Below are positions 1 to 5,794 of a stretch of 6,677 bases of DNA, in pieces. This DNA comes from Anaerolineales bacterium (GTDB lineage: Bacteria; Chloroflexota; Anaerolineae; Promineifilales; Promineifilaceae), in NCBI GenBank assembly GCA_020432595.1, contig JAGQGA010000304.1, positions 1-6,677 on the forward strand, read 5' to 3'. The notes below the pieces were generated by a model. It did not search any database and was not told the DNA's origin. It saw nothing but the letters and a program-made list of their open reading frames with translations. The translations under genes were made by a program, and so were the position numbers. How positions within the stretch are numbered: the first letter of the stretch is position 1; each line of letters begins with the position of its first letter.

Positions 1-158
1 GCCACCTCCGCCTCATGCAGCAGCATCTTCAGCATAATGCCATACTCATCGGCCGTTCGCGCCCTGTCCGTCCGCAGCCGCCACTGGTTTGCCCACGTCT
101 GCCCATCCCACAAACCAAGCGTTACATTGGTGTTGCCAATATCAATTGCAAGTAGCAT
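1..158 (-). CDS. coaX: Type III pantothenate kinase, N-terminal part (runs off left edge)
   Basis: This enzyme phosphorylates pantothenate with ATP in the cytoplasm, the first committed step of coenzyme A synthesis. Reading leftward from ATG at 158-156 gives MLLAIDIGNTNVTLGLWDG and continues for 52 codons without a stop. The D6-I-G-N-T-N11 element is the phosphate-binding loop of the ASKHA fold and is typical of the CoaX N-terminus. The later W26-R-L-R-T-D31 and R34-T-A-D-E-Y39 stretch also matches the family. The family is about 250 residues long, so roughly four fifths of the gene lies outside the window. The start fits the family, which begins almost directly with this motif, but no good Shine-Dalgarno sequence precedes it; upstream bases read CTCTAAAACT on the coding strand. 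The gene diverges from the histidine kinase at 485. A long hairpin-forming repeat (169-230) lies just upstream and would fall in its leader. The family call is firm; activity cannot be judged from a fragment. Confidence 0.93.
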   Translation of the reverse strand, partial: MLLAIDIGNTNVTLGLWDGQTWANQWRLRTDRARTADEYGIMLKMLLHEAEV

Positions 159-168
159 AGTTTTAGAG

Positions 169-230
169 ACTGGGAGACTGGGAGATTAAGAGATTTGTTT
201 TCCAGTCTCTCACTCTCCTAGTCTCCCAGT
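169..230. repeat. Long inverted repeat (25-bp arms, 12-base loop)
   Basis: The left arm (169-193) and right arm (206-230) are reverse complements at 22 of 25 positions, starting ACTGGGAGACT on one side and ending AGTCTCCCAGT on the other. The left arm also contains a short direct repeat of the unit GGGAGACT. As RNA this would make a stable hairpin. Transcribed leftward, it would sit in the coaX leader, ending about ten bases before the start codon. It could be a dispersed intergenic repeat, a leader structure limiting coaX translation, or a barrier between divergent promoters. The sequence cannot separate these. It is not a classic terminator, since no T-run follows either side directly. Confidence 0.8.
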
Positions 231-250
231 TACAAGTTTGTAGTGATTGG

Positions 251-279
251 ATTGTATAAGCGGCGACAAGTGTGGGCAA
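251..279 (-). promoter_or_regulatory. Candidate sigma-70-type promoter for coaX
   Basis: Read on the minus strand, TTGCCC (279-274) and TACAAT (256-251) are separated by 17 bases. That matches the -35 consensus at 4 of 6 positions and the -10 consensus at 5 of 6, with ideal spacing. Transcription would start near 244 and give a leader of about 85 bases containing the 169-230 hairpin. This is pattern matching only. Confidence 0.4.
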
Positions 280-328
280 GGCCGTTCATTTTTTGTACAC
301 TGGGCAGCAATCAAACAAATATACAAGC

Positions 329-409
329 GTCATTTCGAGGTCCTCCGAGAAATCCCATTCTTGCTGGTAAAGGGAATGGGATTTCTCCTCGAAGACTCGT
401 CGAAATGAC
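329..409. repeat. Two-tier inverted repeat, probably a dispersed palindromic element
   Basis: The outer arms GTCATTTCGA (329-338) and TCGAAATGAC (400-409) are perfect complements over 10 bases. The inner arms GAGAAATCCCATTC (347-360) and its complement (374-387) pair perfectly over 14 bases. An asymmetric internal loop of 8 versus 12 bases separates the tiers, and a 13-base loop caps the structure. This design, with strongly paired ends and a variable middle, is typical of REP- or MITE-like dispersed palindromes. It has no coding content and no visible target-site duplication. It lies 75 bases upstream of the kinase start, just before the AT-rich probable promoter. Confidence 0.8.
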
Positions 410-415
410 ATGTTT

Positions 416-456
416 TTGCTTAGACAGCTTGTTTTGGATAATAGATCTGATAATTA
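416..456 (+). promoter_or_regulatory. AT-rich probable promoter region for histidine kinase-carboxylase unit
   Basis: Two GATAAT boxes (437-442 and 449-454), each 5 of 6 to the -10 consensus, follow weak -35-like hexamers: TTGCTT at 416-421, TAGACA at 421-426 and TTGTTT at 429-434. None of the pairings has ideal 17-base spacing; the first gives 15 and TTGTTT with TAATTA (451-456) gives 16. I therefore support the region but not a specific start site. It lies between the palindromic element and the kinase start. Confidence 0.3.
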
Positions 457-484
457 ATCCTGTAAACCCTATCAAAAAAGCCCT

Positions 485-1627
485 ATGACCCAAACGAAGG
501 CGGAAAAGCTGCGGCAGCGGAACCGTGAACTCTCCATTTTGAATAGCATTGCCCAGGCACTGAACAGTTCGGTGGATTTGGCGCAGGCGCTGCAAGGGGT
601 GCTGGAGCAGGTTGCCAGTTTGCTCGATTTGCAAACAGGGTGGATTTGGCTGCTGGATGAAGAGACGGGGGCTTCGTATCTGGCGGCGGCGCAAAATTTG
701 CCGCCGGTGCTGGGGGAAAATCCGCGCCGGATGGAGGGAAGCTGCTACTGTTTACGGACGTACCGTGAGGATGATATGGAGGGGGCGGCCAATATTAATG
801 TGGTGACGTGCAGCCGTTTGGAGAAGGTGGTGGATGGCACGGACGGGCTGCGTTACCATGCAAGCATTCCGCTAAACGCCTACGGGAAGAAGCTGGGGGT
901 GCTGAATGTTGCCAGCCCGGATTGGCGACCGCTGTCGGCAGGGGATTTGCGGCTGCTGCATACGGTGGGCGATATGCTGGGGATTGCCATTGAGCGAGCG
1001 CGGCTGTTTGCCCAAAGTGCGCGGCTGGGGGCGGTGGAGGAGCGGAATCGGCTGGCGCGGGAGATTCATGATACGTTGGCACAGGGATTAACGGCCGTTT
1101 CCCTCCACCTCGAATCCGCCGATGCCCTGCTGGAAGCCCATGCCACCCTTGACCAACTCCAGCCGATGATTCGGTGGGCGCTGGCACTGACACAGGAAAA
1201 TCTGGAAGAGGTGCGCCGTTCGGTGATGGATTTGCGGGCAGCACCGCTGGCGGGGCGGACGCTGGCCGAGGCGTTGGAGATGTTGGTGGAAGGGGTGGAA
1301 ACGGCCGTTATTCTGCGCCTCACCGGAGCCAACCGCCCCCTTTCCCCGCGTATCGAGGCCGGGCTGTACCGGCTGGCTCAGGAAGCGTTGAACAATGTGG
1401 ACAAACACGCCGCCGCCACCCAAGCCATTCTCGATCTGGTTGTGACCCCGACCGAGGTATGGCTGACCGTTGAGGACAATGGCTGCGGCTTTGATGTGGA
1501 AACCAAGCCCCCCGGCCGCTTTGGGCTGGTGGGCATGAACGAAAGGGTACGGCTGCTGGGCGGCACGCTGCGGTTGGAAAGCTGTCCTGGTGAAGGGACG
1601 CGGGTCGCGGTGAAACTGCCGCTGTAA
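485..1627 (+). CDS. Soluble GAF-domain sensor histidine kinase, NarL/LiaS (HisKA_3) type
   Basis: This is a two-component sensor kinase that autophosphorylates on a histidine and passes the phosphate to a NarL-type response regulator. No transmembrane segment or signal peptide is visible in its 380 residues, so it should act in the cytoplasm. A short charged N-terminal helix (about 4-18) leads into a GAF domain (about 19-176). A HisKA_3 dimerisation region follows, with E185-E-R-N-R-L-A-R-E-I-H195-D. H195 is the phosphoacceptor, and HDxxxQ ending at Q200 is the phosphatase motif of this class. The ATPase domain shows the N box (Q299-E-A-L-N-N304 through K307-H308-A), G1 box D331-N-G-C-G and G2 region G344-R-F-G-L-V-G350. 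All catalytic elements appear intact. The GAF domain carries C87, C89, C109 and H125, which might bind a metal or sense redox state; that is inference. No response regulator adjoins it. The stop lies 16 bases before the carboxylase start, suggesting cotranscription. The start ATG has only an A-rich upstream stretch, no strong ribosome binding site. Confidence 0.93.
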   Translation: MTQTKAEKLRQRNRELSILNSIAQALNSSVDLAQALQGVLEQVASLLDLQTGWIWLLDEETGASYLAAAQNLPPVLGENPRRMEGSCYCLRTYREDDMEGAANINVVTCSRLEKVVDGTDGLRYHASIPLNAYGKKLGVLNVASPDWRPLSAGDLRLLHTVGDMLGIAIERARLFAQSARLGAVEERNRLAREIHDTLAQGLTAVSLHLESADALLEAHATLDQLQPMIRWALALTQENLEEVRRSVMDLRAAPLAGRTLAEALEMLVEGVETAVILRLTGANRPLSPRIEAGLYRLAQEALNNVDKHAAATQAILDLVVTPTEVWLTVEDNGCGFDVETKPPGRFGLVGMNERVRLLGGTLRLESCPGEGTRVAVKLPL

Positions 1628-1632
1628 AAAAT

Positions 1633-1639
1633 AAAGGAG
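1633..1639 (+). promoter_or_regulatory. Ribosome binding site of the biotin carboxylase gene
   Basis: AAAGGAG lies four bases before the ATG at 1644, within the 16-base gap after the kinase stop. It fixes the carboxylase start and supports independent initiation on a shared transcript. Confidence 0.85.
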
Positions 1640-1643
1640 CAAA

Positions 1644-3152
1644 ATGTTTAACAAAATCTTAGTTGCCAACCGGGGCGAAATTGCGCGGCGGATTTTTGCG
1701 GCGTGCCGCGAGCTGGGGGTGACAACGGTGGCGATTTATTCCGAGGTGGATGCAGGGGCGGCCTGGCTTGATTTGGCCGACGAGGCGTATCTGCTGCCGG
1801 GGGCAACGGCCGTTGAGACCTACCTCAATCGCCCCCTCATTTTGGACATTGCCCGCCGGTGCGGAGCCGAAGCTATTCACCCCGGCTACGGCTTTTTGAG
1901 CGAAAACGCCGATTTTGCCGCTGCCTGTGCCGAACACGGGCTTGTGTTTATTGGCCCCAGCCCGGAAGCGATGCGGCGGCTGGGGAGTAAGGCTTCGGCG
2001 CGGGCAGTGGCGGAGCAGGCCGGGGTGCCAGTGGTGCCGGGGGTAGACGGGCTGGGCAAAACAACGGCCGAACTGTTGGCTGCGGCCGAGGAAATTGGTT
2101 TTCCTGTTCTCATCAAAGCCAGTGCGGGCGGTGGCGGCAAGGGGATGCGGGTGGTGGAACGGCCGGCCGACTTTGCCGATGCGGTGCGAGCGGCGCGGAG
2201 CGAGTCGCAGTCGTCGTTTGGCAGCGGCCATTTGCTGCTGGAAAAATATTTTACCGATGTCCACCACGTCGAAATTCAGGTGCTGGGGGACAGCCACGGT
2301 ACGGTGCTGCATCTGTTTGAGCGGGAATGTTCGGTGCAGCGGCGACACCAGAAGATTATTGAGGAAAGCCCGGCGCCGATTGTGACCGACGATGGGCTGC
2401 GGCAGCAGATGGCGGCGGCGGCGGTGGCGCTGGCGCAGGTGGCGGGGTATGAGAATGCGGGGACGGTGGAGTTTATTGTTGATGGGCAGGGGGGTGGTTT
2501 TTACTTTTTGGAGATGAACACGCGCTTGCAGGTGGAGCATCCGGTGACGGAGATGGTGACGGGGCTGGATTTGGCGACGTGGCAGATTCGCATAGCGGCG
2601 GGGGAGCGGTTGTCGCTGGCGCAAGCCGATATCCGGCAGCGGGGACACGCGCTTGAGTGTCGGGTGTATGCCGAAGACCCGGCGAACCATTTTTTGCCGT
2701 CTACGGGGGAAATTGTGTGGTACAAACGGCCGTTTGGCCCCAACATTCGCGTAGACGACGGCATTGCCACGGGCAGCGTGGTCACGCCCTATTATGACCC
2801 GATGCTGGCAAAGGTGATCACCTGGGGAGCCAGCCGCGCCGAAGCCATTGCCAAGATGGTGCAGGCGTTGGAGAGCATGGTGGTGCTGGGGATTACCACC
2901 AATATCCCCTATTTGCTGGCGATTTTGCAGGAGCCGCAGTTCCAGGCGGGGCGGACGAATACCCATTATTTGGCGACGCATTTGGCAGGTTGGAAGGGGG
3001 AAACGGCCGTTTTTGAAACTGAATGGCTGGGGTTGGCGGCGATGGAGTTGCTGGCGGGGCGGCGCGTGAGTGGGAATGGGGGGGTGAATGAGGGAAAAAC
3101 GGCCGTTTTTGACCCCTGGGGCATGGCTGGTGGTTGGCGGAATGTTGCCTAA
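1644..3152 (+). CDS. accC: Biotin carboxylase of an acyl-CoA carboxylase, apparently truncated alpha subunit
   Basis: Biotin carboxylase uses ATP and bicarbonate to carboxylate biotin on a carrier domain, the first half-reaction of acetyl-, propionyl- or methylcrotonyl-CoA carboxylases. The 502-residue protein starts MFNKILVANRGEIARRI, the standard N-terminus. Its ATP-grasp core is complete: K116 in GSKASAR, K158 in LIKAS, the glycine loop around 162-168, H207-H208, K237 in HQKIIEE, E276, E290-M-N-T-R294 through E298-H, and R340. These match the active-site positions of E. coli AccC. Stand-alone AccC is about 450 residues long. Here the core ends near HYLATHLAGW (441-450), and about 52 extra residues follow. 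They include DPWGMAGGWR (490-499), which resembles the start of the BT domain of methylcrotonyl- and propionyl-CoA carboxylase alpha subunits. The rest of that domain and the biotinyl Met-Lys-Met domain are missing. The stop abuts the stop of the convergent gene. The enzyme may still work with a separately encoded carrier protein. Substrate is not determinable here. Confidence 0.92.
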   Translation: MFNKILVANRGEIARRIFAACRELGVTTVAIYSEVDAGAAWLDLADEAYLLPGATAVETYLNRPLILDIARRCGAEAIHPGYGFLSENADFAAACAEHGLVFIGPSPEAMRRLGSKASARAVAEQAGVPVVPGVDGLGKTTAELLAAAEEIGFPVLIKASAGGGGKGMRVVERPADFADAVRAARSESQSSFGSGHLLLEKYFTDVHHVEIQVLGDSHGTVLHLFERECSVQRRHQKIIEESPAPIVTDDGLRQQMAAAAVALAQVAGYENAGTVEFIVDGQGGGFYFLEMNTRLQVEHPVTEMVTGLDLATWQIRIAAGERLSLAQADIRQRGHALECRVYAEDPANHFLPSTGEIVWYKRPFGPNIRVDDGIATGSVVTPYYDPMLAKVITWGASRAEAIAKMVQALESMVVLGITTNIPYLLAILQEPQFQAGRTNTHYLATHLAGWKGETAVFETEWLGLAAMELLAGRRVSGNGGVNEGKTAVFDPWGMAGGWRNVA

Positions 3153-5705
3153 TTATCGAATGTATTCAATGGTTTCCTGAAGGCAATTCGGACAGGGACA
3201 GATCTTTTCGAGAGTGATGGCCGTGCGTCCATCATCCAGGCCGCGATTATGAGAAAGCTGTAGGCGGATAAAACCGATTTCGCGGGCGCGGGTGTGGGTT
3301 GCTTCACAAGCCATGGTCCAATCCTGGTGGGACAGGTAATCTTGCCAAAAGATGTTTTTGAGTTCGGTATAGATTTCGTCGGAGTATTGGCTGCTGGTGG
3401 CGTAGGAAACGGCCGTTTGTTCATCCCCAAGTAGCAAATAGGTGAGCATGAGCTGATACTCTGCAAAGGCAGAGTGATGGAAGTACGTGTGCGGCATTCG
3501 CATAAAGCTGGCTATTGCTTGCTCATACTCACCGCGCAGCAGATGCCAATTGCCTGTATAGGCATCCAAGTAGGAATGTGGATCGGGAACTGATGAGGCG
3601 AAGATATAACCAGCATTACTCCATAAGTAGGTGTTGGTGCTATTGCGTGTTTCGCCACCACTGACGACCCCACTGGCACCCCCATAGGTAATGATGTCGT
3701 TATACCCATCTTGATCCACGTCTTCAAACCGAAGGTCATATCCCCCAGATGTGTAGATTGATTGCCTATCTGCCAGCAAGGTGATGAATTGGTTATTCTG
3801 CCAGCCCATTGGCATATATTCATCAATTTGATTGCCATTACCAAAACAAGTGATGCGGAAGATAACATCCGGTAGAGCATCTTTGTTAAGGTCTTGGATG
3901 GCGTGAATGCGTGAGCCGGTCGCGGGTTGAACCCAAACGAGGCGATACGGTTCAGCTAAATTTTGCGGGTCAGGATGAATGACAAATACCCAGCCGGGTG
4001 GAGTAGATGAATAGGTGGGGTCGTGACGACAGTCTAGCTCAGACGTGCTGGCAAATAATAGAATTTCTTCATGCCCATCTCCGTCAAGATCAGCTTGTTC
4101 CCAACCTGCTTGAGCATGATACGATTCTGTCCAATTGGCAAGTAACGCATCCAGTTGGGTTAGCTGATCTGGTGCGGCATTCAAAAAAGCGGTGATCGTG
4201 GCCGGCCACTCGGCCATTGTTGGCGGTACAGGTGGTATGGTGTGGGCTGGCGGGGGTGTCAGAATCGGGTGCGGTGTTGTCGTTGGTGGCGGGGGTGGGG
4301 ATGTTGGTGTTGGGCCTGATGTTGCCGTAGGTGGTACGGGGGAAGGTGTCGGTGTTGATTGGGATGTTTGGCCGTTGGCCTTCAGGACAGCATAAGTGCC
4401 ATCAAACTTGATGTTGATGTTGCCCCATGAGTCAGTGAATTGCGGTGGTCGTATTTGAATCAAAATTTGGTTGTGGGGTAAGCTTTGGACTGGCTTGATG
4501 TGGGTATAGCGTGGCTGGAGGGTGGCCCATAAATCTTGCTGCCACAAAAATTCGCCGGTTGCCCGATCTAATTGGGCGAGATAGCCAGCCGTTGATCCCA
4601 CGTACAAATATTTTTCAGTGGGTAGGACGGGGGCTGATTCTTCGCCAGGCAATTGCGTTGCCCAAATGAGTTTTCCCGTTTGGGCACTGCGGCTGCTTAC
4701 TGCGGTTTCGTCACGCAGATAAAGGGCACCATCATAGAGGGCGAAGTTGGCTGTGAGGTAGGAAACGGCCGTTTGCCAGCGAATGGTGCCATCAGCTAAC
4801 GAGCGGGCAAAAAGCGTTGTTTTGCCATCTGCGTTAAAAATATAGAACAAGAGATCGCCATATACCGTTGGCTGATAGTAAGCCACACTTGATGTTTTGA
4901 CCTCATGCCGATTTTGGATTTCCTTGATGACTGCGCCAGAATTCAGGCCAATGACCAGCGTTAGCTGATTACAGTGGTGATAAATTTTGTTTCCAGCGAC
5001 TTGGGTTTGGTTGCTGTTTGTCATGCAGCGATTGGCGGCCTTTGTGTCCAGTTGCCACTGTTTGCTTCCGTCGTGTTGGCTGAATCGTGTAAGAATACCG
5101 TCCTGGTTGAGCAAAACCCCAGAGGCGAAGGCGGTAAGGTAAGGAGGTGGAGGATAGTTGGAAACGGCCGTTTTAGAGACATCTATAGACCAAAGCATAC
5201 TATCCTGCGATAACGTCTTGGCAGACAACACCATCCTGTCTGCTTGTTGATTGTCCTCAACAAGTAAATACAAAATTTCGCCATAGGCAGCCAGTGCCAG
5301 TGGTGGGCTGGAGGAAATCGTTTTTATTGTTTCATGTGTTAAATCAGCAGAAAATAGCTGTTTGTCGGGCGTTGTGCCAACTAGCCATTCCACGCTTCCA
5401 TTGGTTGTATAAAGTGCGGTTTGTAGTTTGTCGCCCATAGGCGGAGCAGCAAAACCAAGCTGAACTGTTGAGTCAGTGGTTGCAGATGTGGTGGGTGATG
5501 GGAACGCTGTAGCCGTTTTTGTTGCTGTTGTTGGCCTAGCAGTTGCTATACTTGTTTGATTGGTAGATGAGGCTGGTGGTTGCAGCGTCTGAATTGAGAT
5601 TTTTGAAACTGTTGCTGCTGGTACCGATAGGGTGGCGGCAGGTTGCTGACATGCACTTAGCAAAAATAGCACCAAACTAGCTAAAATCCATTGTTTTCCC
5701 CACAT
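3153..5705 (-). CDS. Large lipoprotein: PQQ-like beta-propeller, Pro/Thr linker, VCBS/FG-GAP-like region, TPR-like tail
   Basis: I do not recognise a named gene. From ATG at 5705 the product is 850 residues. A signal peptide (MWGKQW, hydrophobic core, LLSAC) ends in a lipobox with C19 as the predicted lipidated residue, so it should be anchored outside the cytoplasm. A Ser/Thr-rich stretch (about 20-85) leads to blades of a PQQ-type propeller (about 92-397), with recurring units such as GTIRWQTAV, GKLIWATQL and GEFLWQQDL. A linker of almost only Pro and Thr/Ser follows (about 449-496). Next come three calcium-loop-like motifs: DLDGDGHEE (539-547), DLNKDALPD (605-613) and DVDQDGYND (662-670), as in VCBS/FG-GAP repeats. 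The tail (about 713-800) is helical and TPR-like, and the C-terminus has CPCPNC (836-841). A binding or structural surface role is plausible; no catalytic motif is seen. G+C is visibly lower than in the carboxylase (26 of 60 bases at 4801-4860 against 45 of 60 at 2401-2460). An upstream GTG at 5714 would add three residues but overlaps the ribosome binding site. Confidence 0.88.
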   Translation of the reverse strand: MWGKQWILASLVLFLLSACQQPAATLSVPAATVSKISIQTLQPPASSTNQTSIATARPTTATKTATAFPSPTTSATTDSTVQLGFAAPPMGDKLQTALYTTNGSVEWLVGTTPDKQLFSADLTHETIKTISSSPPLALAAYGEILYLLVEDNQQADRMVLSAKTLSQDSMLWSIDVSKTAVSNYPPPPYLTAFASGVLLNQDGILTRFSQHDGSKQWQLDTKAANRCMTNSNQTQVAGNKIYHHCNQLTLVIGLNSGAVIKEIQNRHEVKTSSVAYYQPTVYGDLLFYIFNADGKTTLFARSLADGTIRWQTAVSYLTANFALYDGALYLRDETAVSSRSAQTGKLIWATQLPGEESAPVLPTEKYLYVGSTAGYLAQLDRATGEFLWQQDLWATLQPRYTHIKPVQSLPHNQILIQIRPPQFTDSWGNINIKFDGTYAVLKANGQTSQSTPTPSPVPPTATSGPTPTSPPPPPTTTPHPILTPPPAHTIPPVPPTMAEWPATITAFLNAAPDQLTQLDALLANWTESYHAQAGWEQADLDGDGHEEILLFASTSELDCRHDPTYSSTPPGWVFVIHPDPQNLAEPYRLVWVQPATGSRIHAIQDLNKDALPDVIFRITCFGNGNQIDEYMPMGWQNNQFITLLADRQSIYTSGGYDLRFEDVDQDGYNDIITYGGASGVVSGGETRNSTNTYLWSNAGYIFASSVPDPHSYLDAYTGNWHLLRGEYEQAIASFMRMPHTYFHHSAFAEYQLMLTYLLLGDEQTAVSYATSSQYSDEIYTELKNIFWQDYLSHQDWTMACEATHTRAREIGFIRLQLSHNRGLDDGRTAITLEKICPCPNCLQETIEYIR
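4218..4361 (-). repeat. Low-complexity Pro/Thr linker coding tract (G-rich on plus strand)
   Basis: About 48 codons of the lipoprotein gene read almost only Pro, Thr and Ser. On the plus strand this is a G-rich tract with several runs of three to five G, for example around 4251-4256 and 4291-4299. Such linkers separate extracellular domains and are prone to slippage-driven length change. The G runs could allow quadruplex formation on the template strand, which is inference. Confidence 0.75.
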
Positions 5706-5711
5706 GATAGG

Positions 5712-5719
5712 CACCTTTT
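5712..5719 (-). promoter_or_regulatory. Ribosome binding site deciding the lipoprotein start
   Basis: On the minus strand AAAAGGTG lies six bases before the ATG at 5705-5703. The possible GTG start at 5714 is part of this same motif and has no separate site upstream. The ATG is therefore preferred, and the signal peptide then begins MWGKQW, a normal lipoprotein N-terminus. Confidence 0.75.
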
Positions 5720-5753
5720 GCTGAAGTAGATGAATGACTGGATGTACCTCAGC
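5720..5753 (-). promoter_or_regulatory. Small hairpin candidate in the lipoprotein leader
   Basis: In the 89-base gap between add and the lipoprotein gene, the arms 5745-5753 and 5720-5728 can pair over nine bases with one non-canonical position, around a 16-base loop. The stem ends directly at the ribosome binding site (5712-5719). It could modulate translation, but a nine-base match may arise by chance. I found no convincing promoter in the gap, so the lipoprotein may be expressed from add or from a weak promoter here. Confidence 0.25.
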
Positions 5754-5794
5754 TTCAATGTTTGCGTTACTCCGTTAAATTTGCGACATCTTCC

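Larger units (their letters stand above)
159..484. other. Divergent intergenic region between coaX and histidine kinase gene
   Basis: This 326-base region separates two divergently transcribed genes. I see no convincing gene in it. It holds two independent inverted repeats (169-230 and 329-409), a candidate leftward promoter between them (251-279), and an AT-rich stretch (about 411-460) that probably carries the rightward promoter. A frame open from a GTG at 243 to 488 overlaps the kinase start as ATGA. It reads straight through the second inverted repeat and has no ribosome binding site, so I do not call it. Confidence 0.7.

Noticed and set aside
243..488. 81-codon plus-strand frame starting at GTG and overlapping the kinase start as ATGA, resembling a translationally coupled leader gene
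   Set aside because: It reads through both arms of the 329-409 inverted repeat, lacks a ribosome binding site, and shows no protein-like composition.
311..694. 127-codon minus-strand frame spanning the intergenic region and kinase start
   Set aside because: It overlaps the well-supported kinase N-terminus and the palindromic repeat; no recognisable protein features.
1659..2981. 440-codon open frame antisense to the biotin carboxylase
   Set aside because: Arg/His/Pro-rich shadow of a high-GC gene. The opposite strand has the complete conserved ATP-grasp sequence.
3095..3110. AAAAACGGCCGTTTTT as an intrinsic terminator for the leftward lipoprotein transcript
   Set aside because: It is a loopless palindrome with only a weak A-T stem, lies inside the carboxylase gene, and is one of the iterated palindrome family.
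4192..4395. 67-codon plus-strand Gly/Val-rich frame
   Set aside because: It is the antisense reading of the Pro/Thr linker tract; its composition is an artefact of low complexity.
5706..5714. GTG at 5714 as the lipoprotein start
   Set aside because: The GTG forms part of the AAAAGGTG ribosome binding site, which is well spaced for the ATG at 5705.
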